Assembly (NCBI GenBank): GCA_902785445.1
Contig: CACZYN010000047.1
Coordinates: 1-10,158 of the forward strand
Length of the DNA: 10,158 nt
Source: an uncultured Anaerovibrio sp.
GTDB lineage: Bacteria > Bacillota > Negativicutes > Selenomonadales > Selenomonadaceae
Direction of reading: 5' to 3'
Shown here one piece after another: positions 1 to 9,000 of the stretch. Made by a program: the position numbers and the translations under genes. Numbering within the stretch: position 1 is the first letter of the stretch; the number at the start of each line of letters is the position of its first letter. The notes under the pieces were generated by a model, which worked only from the letters and a program-made list of their open reading frames with translations, did no database searches and had not been told where the DNA came from.

Positions 1-2213
1 TGGGCCGGTTGTTGAATACCAACCTGATTAATTTGGATTTAAAACATCCTTTGCAGGAAATGTTGAAGGAATTGGGCCTTAACATAACTGATATTTATAA
101 CGAGGAGCCGGATGCTGGTTTGGGTAACGGCGGTTTGGGCCGTTTGGCTGCCTGCTTTATTGATTCCATGGCATCCCTGGGCTTGCCGGCCCATGGCTGT
201 GGTGTGCGGTATCAGTATGGCTTGTTTGAACAAAAAATTATTAATGGTACAGAGATAGAGATACCGGACAACTGGTTGCGAGATGGCTTCGCCTGGGAAT
301 TCAGAAAGCCTAACAAGGCCGTTACTGTGCGCTTGGGTGGCAATGCCTACATGAAGGAAGTGCCTGGAGAAGATCGTCTGGAGCTGGTGCATGAGAATTA
401 CACTGAGGTTATGGCGGTGCCATATGATGTGCCGGTTATTGGTTATCTCAATAATACTGTAAATAATCTCCGTCTGTGGAATGCGGAAGTTAATACAGAT
501 TTTTCTGATTATGGAACCCTTTCCCAGGAACAGATTAATGAACGCCAGGATTATCGTCGTCGGGTAAATAAGATTACCGAATATCTTTATCCGGATGACC
601 GTTCCTCTGAGGGCAGACGGTTGCGGTTAGTGCAGGAGTACTTCTTTACTTCCGCAGGTATTCAGAGCATACTGAGACATTATCGTTTGAGTCATGATAA
701 TTATTATGGTATAGAGGACAAAATTGGCATCCATATCAATGACACCCATCCGGCTACAGCAGTGGCTGAGATGATGCGTATCCTGGTGGATGAAGAAGGT
801 ATGGAGTGGGAGGATGCCTGGGACATTACCACTCAGACCATGGCGTATACCAACCATACCATTTTGCCGGAAGCCCTGGAAAAATGGGATGTCGGCCTGT
901 TTAGAAGCGTGTTGCCACGCTTATACATGATTATTGAGGAGATTAATCGTCGGTTCCTGGAGGAAGTTCGTAAAAAGTATCCGGGAGACGAGGATTTAGT
1001 GCGCTCTGTTTCTATAATTGAAAATGGTCAGGTACATATGGCCCATTTGGCTATTGTGGGCTCCCACAGTGTCAATGGTGTGGCCCGTATTCATTCGGAT
1101 ATTTTAAAGAACAGCACTTTAAAGCAATTTTATAAGCTGTTTCCGAAGAAATTTAATAACAAGACCAATGGTATTACCCATCGTCGTTGGCTCATCAGTG
1201 CCAACAATGATTTGGCCCATCTTATTGACAGCAAGCTGAGCCGCAAGTGGCGGTTTGATTATCGGATGCTGGCCAAGCTCAATGATTTTGTGGATGATGC
1301 CAATTTCCTCAAAGAGCTCAACAAGATCAAGCGGGCCCGGAAACGGGAGCTGGCTCAATATGTATGGTCCCATAACAAGGTACGGGTAAAGGTTGATGCC
1401 TTGTTTGATGTGCAGGTAAAGCGCATCCATTCCTATAAGCGTCAGCTGATGAATATCATGCATATTATGTATCAGTATGATCGTTTGAAGAATGATCCTG
1501 ATTATGACATGCCTGTACCGGTTGCTTATTTCTTTGGCGGTAAGGCAGCACCAGGATATTATACTGCCAAGGAGACTATTCGCTTGATCAATGCTGTGGC
1601 AGATAAGATAAACAACGATGACAGCATCAATGGCAAGATTAAGGTAGTATTCATTGAAAACTTCGGGGTATCCCTGGGTGAAATGGTTTATCCGGCTGCT
1701 GATGTCAGTGAGCAGATTTCCACCGCCTCTAAGGAAGCCTCTGGTACCGGTAACATGAAGTTCATGATGAATGGTGCCATTACCTTGGGTACCCTTGATG
1801 GAGCCAACGTGGAAATCCATGAGCAGGTAGGGGATGACAACTGCGTTATCTTTGGTTTGAGAGCTGAGGAAGTATTGGCTTATTACGAAAATGGTAATTA
1901 CAGTGCCTGGGATGAATATAATACCAATGAACGGGTGCGCTTAGTTATGAATCAGCTGACTGACGGCACCTATGGCAACTTCCAGACCTTGTTTGATTAC
2001 CTCATAAACAGTAATGATGAGTTCTTTATTTTGAAGGACTTTGACGCGTATGTTGCCGCTCATGAGGAAATCGTTCGTCGTTATCAGGATAAGGATGCTT
2101 GGCTGCGTTCGTCGGCAGTTAACATCGCTCAATCAGGTGTGTTCTCCTCTGACCGTACGATTCAAGAATATGCAGAGGATATTTGGGGAATAGAACCAAT
2201 AGACATTAAGTAA
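1..2213 (+). CDS. glgP: Glycogen/starch phosphorylase, 5'-truncated by window edge
   Basis: GT35 phosphorolytic enzyme: releases glucose-1-phosphate from non-reducing alpha-1,4-glucan ends using inorganic phosphate and pyridoxal phosphate, in the cytoplasm. The frame is open from base 3 (Gly-Arg-Leu-Leu-Asn), which matches the family motif MEFLIGR-L found near residue 80 of the ~815-residue E. coli enzyme. About 80 N-terminal residues therefore lie outside the window, and the TTG at 9 is not the true start. Seen motifs: the GLGNGGLGRLAA glucan/phosphate loop (about 117-152), HINDTHP, NGITHRRWL, DVQVKRIHSYKRQLMN (about 1407-1452), and EASGTGNMKF, whose Lys (codon 1758-1760) is the expected PLP Schiff-base lysine. 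The C-terminus (DRTIQEYAEDIWGIEP) is complete. Followed after 30 bases by glgB. Closely related maltodextrin phosphorylase (malP) cannot be fully excluded from sequence, but the glg context favours glgP. Confidence 0.96.
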   Translation, partial: GRLLNTNLINLDLKHPLQEMLKELGLNITDIYNEEPDAGLGNGGLGRLAACFIDSMASLGLPAHGCGVRYQYGLFEQKIINGTEIEIPDNWLRDGFAWEFRKPNKAVTVRLGGNAYMKEVPGEDRLELVHENYTEVMAVPYDVPVIGYLNNTVNNLRLWNAEVNTDFSDYGTLSQEQINERQDYRRRVNKITEYLYPDDRSSEGRRLRLVQEYFFTSAGIQSILRHYRLSHDNYYGIEDKIGIHINDTHPATAVAEMMRILVDEEGMEWEDAWDITTQTMAYTNHTILPEALEKWDVGLFRSVLPRLYMIIEEINRRFLEEVRKKYPGDEDLVRSVSIIENGQVHMAHLAIVGSHSVNGVARIHSDILKNSTLKQFYKLFPKKFNNKTNGITHRRWLISANNDLAHLIDSKLSRKWRFDYRMLAKLNDFVDDANFLKELNKIKRARKRELAQYVWSHNKVRVKVDALFDVQVKRIHSYKRQLMNIMHIMYQYDRLKNDPDYDMPVPVAYFFGGKAAPGYYTAKETIRLINAVADKINNDDSINGKIKVVFIENFGVSLGEMVYPAADVSEQISTASKEASGTGNMKFMMNGAITLGTLDGANVEIHEQVGDDNCVIFGLRAEEVLAYYENGNYSAWDEYNTNERVRLVMNQLTDGTYGNFQTLFDYLINSNDEFFILKDFDAYVAAHEEIVRRYQDKDAWLRSSAVNIAQSGVFSSDRTIQEYAEDIWGIEPIDIK

Positions 2214-2243
2214 CATTGTCGTCGTTTGTAAAGGGGGTATTCA

Positions 2244-4514
2244 ATGAATACATCTGAACTTAGCGAATTTGATCTGTTTCTGTTTCACCAGGGAACAAAT
2301 TATCGTGCATATGAAATGTTAGGTGCGCATATAATGACCCAGGATGGCAAGCCGGGGGTAAGATTTACGGTTTGGGCCCCTCACGCCAAAGAGGTATCGG
2401 TTGTAGGTGATTTTAACAACTGGGATACCCGGGTAAATAAAATGTCTAAGCTGGGTGATGGGGAGATTTGGCATTTGTTCATTCCGGGACTGAGCGCCGG
2501 AACGGTGTACAAGTATGCGATTCTGCCCCAGCATGAAGGTCCGCACATTTTAAAAGCGGATCCCTATGGATTTTTTGCTGAGAAAAAGCCTGAGACGGCA
2601 TCCATAGTCTATGATTTGAATAATTATAAATGGCAGGATAAGAAATGGATTAAGTTTAAGGAAGAGAATCAATCCTATAGCCGGCCAATGCTGACCTATG
2701 AGGTGCATCTTGGCTCTTGGCGTCGTACCCTGGAGGGAGAGTATTTATCCTATCGGGAGATGGCGGACCAGTTGGTGGACTATGTAAAGAGCATGAATTA
2801 CACTCATATGGAATTTATGCCTCTGTGCGAGCATCCATTTGATGGTTCCTGGGGTTATCAGGCTACCGGTTACTATGCAGTAACCAGTCGTTATGGCACA
2901 CCAGATGATTTTTGTTATCTAGTGGACAAGGCTCATCAGGCTGGTATTGGTATAATTATGGACTGGGTACCAGGACATTTCTGTAAGGACAATCAAGGAC
3001 TTAGGGATTTTGATGGGCAAAATCTTTATGAGTCCGACAACGTTCAGCGGGCAGAAAACATTGGTTGGGGAACTATAAATTTTGATTATGGACGCACTGA
3101 AGTGCAGAGCTTTCTCATTTCCAATGCCCTGTTCTGGATGGACCAATATCATATTGATGGTCTGCGTATAGATGCAGTGGCTAATATGCTGTATCTGAAC
3201 TACGGCCGTCAGGATGGTGATTGGGTACCGAATAAGTATGGCGGGGATGGCAATTTGGAGGCCATCGAATTCTTGCATAAGCTTAATGAAGCTGTATTTA
3301 AGTACTATCCTCAGGCATTGATGATTGCTGAAGAATCCACTTCCTGGCCAAATGTTTCCAAGCCAACCTATATGGGAGGCATGGGATTTAACTACAAGTG
3401 GAACATGGGCTGGATGAATGATATCCTCAGGTACATCAGCCTTGATCCGGTTTACCGTAAGTGGCATCATGACAAGATCACTTTCTCGTTAATGTATGCT
3501 TTCAGTGAGAATTTTGTGTTACCGTTATCTCATGATGAAGTGGTGCACGGTAAGTGTTCCCTCATAAGTAAAATGCCGGGGGATTACTGGCAGAAATTTG
3601 CCGGGTTAAGAGCCTTCTTTGGCTATTGGATGGCTCATCCAGGGAAGAAGCTTGTCTTTATGGGCGGTGAGTTCGGCCAGTTTATCGAGTGGAATTTTGA
3701 TGATAGTCTGGACTGGCATTTAGTGGAGCAGTACGAAAAGCATACCCAAATGCTGGAATATTCCCGGGCATTGAACAAGTTTTATGTGGATCATAAAGCC
3801 CTGTGGGAAGTTGATTTTGCCTGGAATGGCTTTGAGTGGATTGATTGTGAAAACGCTGATGACAGTATAGTTTCTTTCCTTCGCAAAGCTGAAGACGGTA
3901 CTTTTGTTATTGCCATTACCAACTTTACTCCAGAGGTTCGTCAGGGCTACCGTTTTGGTGTTCCAAAAGAAGGAATGTACCGGGAAGTATTCAATAGTGA
4001 CGCCGAGGAGTTTGGCGGTTCCAATGTACTTAATGATTATGACATTTTTACAGAGGACATGGCTTGGCAGGGACGGGAGCAGTCTATTTTGGTGACTGTA
4101 CCACCATTGGCAACCATTTATCTGGAGTATCAGGGAGAGAAAGAAACTCCCCCCTCAGTAAAAAAATCAACAGCAAAAACAAAGGTTAAGTCAACAACTG
4201 CTAAAACAACTGAGTCAAAAGCTACCCGTGCCCAAAAGTCTGAGACCTCAGAGAAAACTGAGGAAAAACCTAAAAAGACCCGGACAACTCGGGCCAAAAA
4301 GGCTACGGCAAAAGAAGTTATCGAGGAAAAGCCAAAGAGAAGAGTAGGGCGGCCGAAAAAAACTGAGGCAGTAGAGGAAGCCGCCGGGGAAAAACCAAAG
4401 AAATCCAGAACAACTAAAGCTAAAAGCACTACATCTACCAAAAACTCGGCGGCGAAAACAACTAAAGCAACAAAAACAACTAAAACAACCAGAACGAAAA
4501 AGACAGCTGAGTAG
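2244..4514 (+). CDS. glgB: 1,4-alpha-glucan (glycogen) branching enzyme with long basic C-terminal tail
   Basis: GH13 transglycosylase that cuts alpha-1,4 chains and re-attaches them as alpha-1,6 branches on glycogen. Start ATG is backed by AAGGGGGT at 2231-2238, six bases upstream. Layout: a single CBM48-type module (about residues 25-120, GDFNNW at 55-60), so the extra N1 domain of the E. coli enzyme is absent; a GH13 barrel (about 150-520); a C-terminal beta domain to about 632. Catalytic residues seen: nucleophile Asp310 (RIDAVANM), acid/base Glu363 (AEEST), and Asp431 in SHDEVVHGK. The enzyme is complete by about residue 632, yet the frame runs on for 124 more residues rich in Lys, Thr and Ala, including KRRVGRPKK, which resembles an AT-hook. 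The total of 756 aa is therefore about 120 longer than short-form GlgB proteins. Product call is firm; the tail's role is unknown. Confidence 0.96.
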   Translation: MNTSELSEFDLFLFHQGTNYRAYEMLGAHIMTQDGKPGVRFTVWAPHAKEVSVVGDFNNWDTRVNKMSKLGDGEIWHLFIPGLSAGTVYKYAILPQHEGPHILKADPYGFFAEKKPETASIVYDLNNYKWQDKKWIKFKEENQSYSRPMLTYEVHLGSWRRTLEGEYLSYREMADQLVDYVKSMNYTHMEFMPLCEHPFDGSWGYQATGYYAVTSRYGTPDDFCYLVDKAHQAGIGIIMDWVPGHFCKDNQGLRDFDGQNLYESDNVQRAENIGWGTINFDYGRTEVQSFLISNALFWMDQYHIDGLRIDAVANMLYLNYGRQDGDWVPNKYGGDGNLEAIEFLHKLNEAVFKYYPQALMIAEESTSWPNVSKPTYMGGMGFNYKWNMGWMNDILRYISLDPVYRKWHHDKITFSLMYAFSENFVLPLSHDEVVHGKCSLISKMPGDYWQKFAGLRAFFGYWMAHPGKKLVFMGGEFGQFIEWNFDDSLDWHLVEQYEKHTQMLEYSRALNKFYVDHKALWEVDFAWNGFEWIDCENADDSIVSFLRKAEDGTFVIAITNFTPEVRQGYRFGVPKEGMYREVFNSDAEEFGGSNVLNDYDIFTEDMAWQGREQSILVTVPPLATIYLEYQGEKETPPSVKKSTAKTKVKSTTAKTTESKATRAQKSETSEKTEEKPKKTRTTRAKKATAKEVIEEKPKRRVGRPKKTEAVEEAAGEKPKKSRTTKAKSTTSTKNSAAKTTKATKTTKTTRTKKTAE
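4140..4511 (+). other. Low-complexity histone H1-like tail segment of glgB
   Basis: Codes for GlgB residues 633-756. By eye it holds about 32 Lys and 8 Arg against about 14 Glu, with no Asp, Leu, Met, His, Cys or aromatic residue: an expected disordered, strongly positive chain. Three copies of an EKPKK/R-type unit occur, at residues 674-686, 695-706 and 716-728. The middle copy contains the RRVGRPKK AT-hook-like core (Gly702-Arg703-Pro704, bases 4347-4355). The last part (4455-4490) is four 9-base units coding Lys-Thr/Ala-Thr, which could grow or shrink by slippage. Base use is A-rich on the coding strand, unlike the rest of glgB. Confidence 0.85.
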
Positions 4515-4562
4515 TCTGGTGATGCAGTGATGGCTGTGAGGGCAAGAAAGTTTGTGTCCAAA

Positions 4563-4568
4563 GAGAGG
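4563..4568 (+). promoter_or_regulatory. Ribosome binding site deciding the glgA start
   Basis: GAGAGG lies 10 bases before the ATG at 4579. An in-frame GTG exists upstream at 4552, but it would place this site inside the coding region and would add nine residues before the conserved GlgA N-terminus. The ATG is therefore preferred. Confidence 0.7.
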
Positions 4569-4578
4569 TATAGATAGT

Positions 4579-6015
4579 ATGAAAGTATTATATGTAGTAT
4601 CAGAAGCAGTACCATTTATCAAATCAGGAGGTTTGGCAGATGTTGCCGGATCCCTGCCCAAGGCGCTTGTAGCTGAAGGCGTGGATGCCAGGGTAATACT
4701 GCCAAAATATAGCAGCATTCCGGAGGAATTTCGCAATCAGATGGAGCATGTGGCACATATTACAGTGCCGGTTTCCTGGCGGGAAAAATATGCCGGAGTG
4801 GAAAAGCTGGTATATGAAGGTGTTACCTATTATTTCGTGGATAACGAGGAATATTTCAAGCGGGATGGCATGTATGGCTATATGGATGATGCGGAAAGAT
4901 TTTCTTTCTTCTCTCGGGCAGTGCTGAATTTATTGCCATCCATTGATTTCTGGCCGGACGTTATCAACAGCAATGATTGGCATGCCGCTTTGGTAAACGT
5001 CTTCCTGAAGCTGGAGCATAACGGTGATGAGCGTTATGAGCGCATTAAGACTGTATTTTCCATTCATAATCTGAAATATCAGGGAATTTTTGACAAAAAT
5101 ATCATGGGTGATGTTTTGGGCCTTGACTGGAAATATTTCAATAACGGCGATTTGGAATTCCATGATTCTGTCAATTTCATGAAGGGCGGTATCGTATATG
5201 CTGACCTTATCTCCACTGTGAGCCGTACCTATGCCGAGGAAATTCAGTATGAATTTTACGGGGAGCACATGGAGGGATTGCTGCGCAGTCGCCGGGATTC
5301 TCTCCGGGGTATTGTCAACGGCATAGATGTGGATTTGTATAATCCGGCTACTGATAAATATCTGTTTGAGAATTTTGATATAAACAGTATGGAGAAAAAG
5401 CTGGAAAATAAGGTGAAGTTGCAGGAACAATTGGGTCTGCCGGTAGGCCGTAATATACCTTTGATTGGTATGGTATCCCGCCTGGTGGAGGCCAAGGGCT
5501 TGGAACTTATCATCCGCATTTTGGATGAGCTTTTGGCCCACGAAGAGTGTCAGTTCGTAATCCTCGGTACTGGTGATAAGGGTTATGAGGATTGGTTCCG
5601 GGATTTGCAGTGGCGTCATCCTAACAAGGTTTCGGCCAATATTTATTTCTCCAATGAACTGGCCCAGCGTATCTATGGCAGCTCGGATATTTTCCTGATG
5701 CCGTCGGTATATGAGCCTTGCGGTATCGGACAGATGATTGCTCTTCGGTACGGTACTGTACCGATTGTACGGGAAACCGGTGGCTTGAAGGATACAGTAA
5801 AGGCATACAATAAGTATGAATCTACAGGCAATGGGTACACCTTTGCGGATATAAATGCCCATGACTTAATGTATACCATCAAACGGGCATTGACTGAATA
5901 TGAATCCTTGGGGTTGTGGTCTCAGATTCAGCGTAATGCCATGGCATCGGATTGCAGCTGGAAGAAATCAGCGAAAGAGTATATCGACATGTATAACCAG
6001 CTGACAGGGAACTAA
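4579..6015 (+). CDS. glgA: Glycogen synthase (ADP-glucose type)
   Basis: GT5 retaining glycosyltransferase that adds glucose from ADP-glucose to non-reducing ends of glycogen; cytoplasmic. Starting at ATG 4579 the product is 478 aa, almost the length of E. coli GlgA (477). The N-terminus begins MKVLYVVSEAVPFIKSGGL, placing Lys15 in the KxGGL ADP-glucose-binding motif exactly as in the family. The C-terminal nucleotide-sugar domain shows PSVYEPCGIGQ (Glu379, the conserved active-site Glu) followed by RETGGLKDTV. SNDWHAALV and FSIHNLKYQG are further family blocks. The gene lies 64 bases after glgB, with no terminator seen between them, so co-transcription is likely. A terminator-like hairpin follows at 6032. 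The ADP-glucose donor would need glgC (and often glgD), which must lie outside this window. Confidence 0.97.
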   Translation: MKVLYVVSEAVPFIKSGGLADVAGSLPKALVAEGVDARVILPKYSSIPEEFRNQMEHVAHITVPVSWREKYAGVEKLVYEGVTYYFVDNEEYFKRDGMYGYMDDAERFSFFSRAVLNLLPSIDFWPDVINSNDWHAALVNVFLKLEHNGDERYERIKTVFSIHNLKYQGIFDKNIMGDVLGLDWKYFNNGDLEFHDSVNFMKGGIVYADLISTVSRTYAEEIQYEFYGEHMEGLLRSRRDSLRGIVNGIDVDLYNPATDKYLFENFDINSMEKKLENKVKLQEQLGLPVGRNIPLIGMVSRLVEAKGLELIIRILDELLAHEECQFVILGTGDKGYEDWFRDLQWRHPNKVSANIYFSNELAQRIYGSSDIFLMPSVYEPCGIGQMIALRYGTVPIVRETGGLKDTVKAYNKYESTGNGYTFADINAHDLMYTIKRALTEYESLGLWSQIQRNAMASDCSWKKSAKEYIDMYNQLTGN

Positions 6016-6031
6016 GTAGGATAAATAGATG

Positions 6032-6061
6032 AAAAGGGACTGACTAAAGCGGTCCCTTTTT
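6032..6061 (+). terminator. Rho-independent-type terminator or attenuator between glgA and the amylase-MalQ gene
   Basis: AAAAGGGAC (6032-6040) pairs perfectly with GTCCCTTTT (6052-6060) across an 11-base loop. The right arm runs into a T tract (6057-6061). Only 16 bases separate the stem from the next start codon, and I see no good promoter between. It may therefore act as a partial terminator or a processing site rather than a full stop. Confidence 0.72.
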
Positions 6062-6066
6062 CCTTA

Positions 6067-6074
6067 GAGGGAGG
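6067..6074 (+). promoter_or_regulatory. Ribosome binding site for the amylase-MalQ fusion
   Basis: GAGGGAGG is a strong Shine-Dalgarno match. It sits 4 bases before GTG 6079 and 13 bases before the in-frame ATG 6088, so spacing does not settle the start: one is rather close, the other rather far. Confidence 0.7.
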
Positions 6075-6078
6075 TCAT

Positions 6079-9000
6079 GTGGCTGCCATGTTAAATGTTA
6101 CCCATGATTCACAAAACGAATTTTACAGAAGTCCCGTGGGGGCGGCAGAAGCTCAAAGCAAGGTCCTTTTACGTTTAAAACTGGATACTGATGAAAAAAT
6201 AACCTCAGTAAAGGTGCGGCTGTGGGAAGATCGGGTGGGGGAATCCATCCAGCCAATGGAGCCGGTACTTGAAGGTAATTATTATGAAGCCTTCGTAAAG
6301 ATGCCTAAGTTAGGCACTTTGCTTTGGTATTATTTCATCATCAATGTAAACGGCCGGGATTTATATTACTGCAACAATGATGATCGTTTGGGCGGCGTTG
6401 GTATGCTCTGCGATGAGTCCAGGGCAGCTTACCAGATTACTGTATACAATCAGGGAGCCAAGACCCCGGACTGGTTTAAGCATGCGGTAATGTATCAGAT
6501 TTTTCCTGACCGGTTTTACCGCAAGGGAAACCGGATTATTGAAAAACCGGGAGCGATATATCATGCCTCCTGGAAGGATAAACCACGCTATTTTAAGGAT
6601 ATCGAAACGGGAGAAATCCTGGCCTATGACTTCTTTGGGGGAAATTTTGCCGGGATCAAAGAAAAATTGCCATATTTAAAGGAATTGGGCATATCGGTGA
6701 TTTACCTTAATCCTATATTTAAATCTACCAGCAATCATCACTATGATACAGCAGATTATATGGATACTGACCCAATTCTAGGCACTAAAGAAGAATTTGC
6801 TGATTTGTGTGCTGCGGGAAAAGAGCTGGGTATCCGGTTTATTTTAGATGGTGTATTCAGTCATACTGGTGATGATAGCGTTTATTTCAATAAATATGGC
6901 AACTACGACTCGGTAGGGGCCTGCCAGTCCAAGGATTCGCCATACTATAGCTGGTACAGCTTTATAGATTATCCAAATGTTTATGAAAGCTGGTGGGGAT
7001 TTACCAATCTACCCAATGTTAAGGAAGAAAATCCGGCATACATGGATTTCATTATTAACAAGGAGAATAGTGTACTTCACTATTGGCAAAAACAAGGGAT
7101 AAGCGGGTGGCGTCTGGATGTAATTGATGAATTGCCTGAGCAGTTCAGCCAAGCCTTTTATAAGGAATTGAAGAAAACTGACCCGGAGGCTGTGCTTATC
7201 GGTGAAGTATGGGAAGATGCCTCCAATAAAAATGCCTATGGCATGAATAGACACTATTTGTGCGGCTATGAGATTGATTCGGCCATGAATTATCCGTTCA
7301 GAAAAATTGTTATAGATTTTCTGTTGGGACATATTGATGGCGGACAGGTTGGTCGATATATAAAGAGCTTGCAGGAAAATTACCCGGCCCAGAACTTCTA
7401 TGCAATGATGAATTTGCTGGGCAGTCACGACCGGGAACGGATATTGACCATCTTAGGAGAAGCTCCGCCTACCAATGGCATGCTGGAGCGGGATCAGGCG
7501 AATTTTAAGCTGGATGCGGAGCACCTGAAACTAGGCAAGGCCAGATTACGTCAGGCGGTGGCCTGGCAAATGACATTCCCTGGGGTGCCAAGCATTTATT
7601 ATGGTGATGAAATCAGCATGCAGGGCTATCGGGATCCTTATTGCCGCTGTCCGTATGAGTGGGATAATGCCGACGAAGAGATGCGCCAGTGGAACAAAAA
7701 GCTCATTAAGCTACGTAATGAAAGTATGGCTCTGCAGACAGGTAAATTCATGCCTGTATATTCTGCGGGTGATGTATATGGTTATACCCGCTTTATTGAA
7801 GATGGAAAGGACGTTTTTGGACAGCCGGGGAAAAATGAAGTATTCATTATTCTCTTAAACCGCAGTGATGAGCCTAAGCAAGTGTCTGTAGATGTACGGG
7901 ATTTGTGGACGGGATCCTTTGAAGATGCACTGAGGCAGGAAAAGGATATCGCGATAGTTCGGGATAGAATTGATGTGGAGATCCCCGCTAATGGTTTAGT
8001 TATCTATCGAGGCAAGGAGCAGGAACAAAAATATCCACGGCAGTGCGGTGTTCTAATGCATCCAACCAGTTTTCCATCCAAGTATGGGGTTGGTGACTTT
8101 GGTCCGTCTGCTTATGAATTCGTGGATTTCCTGGCGAAAGCCAAGCAAAAGATTTGGCAAATTTTGCCTTTGACGCCAGTGGATAACTGCTATTCCCCGT
8201 ACGCCTCCCCTTCGGCTTTTGCTGGTAATACCATGCTTATATCACCGGAAAAACTGGTGGAAATGGGCCTATTAAGTCCGGAAGACATTCAAATGCCAGA
8301 TAAGGAAGCCACCAATAAGACGGATTATGCATTGGCTTCCCGCGTAAAGGGAAAACTATTAGACAAGGCTGCCAGCAACTTCTTTGCCCAGGCTAGTCAG
8401 GAGGAACGTAGAAAGTTTGAGGCGTTTTGCAAGGAGGAAGCCTATTGGCTGGAAGATTATTCTCTGTTCCGGGCAATATCTGTAAAGAACCGGGAAGCTG
8501 GCTGGATTGAGTGGGAGGACAGCTTAAGACGCCGGGTGGCTGGTGCTCTGGATAAAATGAAAACCGAGCTCAAAAAAGAAATTCGTCAGGAATGCTTTGC
8601 CCAGTATATTTTTGAGCGTCAGTGGCAGGAGCTGCGGGCTTACGCCAACAATAAGGGCATAAAGATTTTAGGCGATATGCCAATTTTTGTCTCCTTAAAC
8701 AGTGCTGATGTGTGGAGCAATCAAAAGCTGTTTAAGCTCAGTCAAAATTGCAAGCCTTACAAGGTGGCTGGGGTACCACCAGATTATTTCAGTGCCACCG
8801 GTCAATTGTGGGGTAATCCGCAATATGATTGGGAAGAAATGGAAAAACAGGATTATAGCTGGTGGATGAGTCGCTTGAAGCGGATGCTTACTACAGTGGA
8901 TATGGTGCGTATTGATCATTTCCGTGGCTTTGAATCATATTGGGAGGTGGACGGTGACGCAGAAAATGCCATTGAAGGTGTATGGCGTAAAGGGCCTGGT

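Noticed and set aside
1119..1820. 233-codon minus-strand frame inside glgP
   Set aside because: A shadow of the conserved phosphorylase coding sequence, with no recognisable domain.
9..2213. A complete glgP starting at TTG 9
   Set aside because: The frame continues to the left edge as Gly-Arg before this codon and matches an internal family motif, so about 80 residues are missing and the TTG is internal.
4552..4578. GTG start for glgA nine codons upstream
   Set aside because: It would put the ribosome binding site inside the gene and add residues with no match to the conserved GlgA N-terminus, which begins at ATG 4579.
4130..4736. Minus-strand frames opposite the GlgB tail coding for hydrophobic proteins
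   Set aside because: The complement of Lys/Thr/Ala codons gives Phe/Val/Leu/Cys-rich frames automatically; the apparent membrane segments are a by-product of the tail's composition.
4930..5862. 310-codon open frame on the minus strand inside glgA
   Set aside because: It lies fully opposite a well-conserved gene, its product resembles no family I know, and it has no good ribosome binding site.
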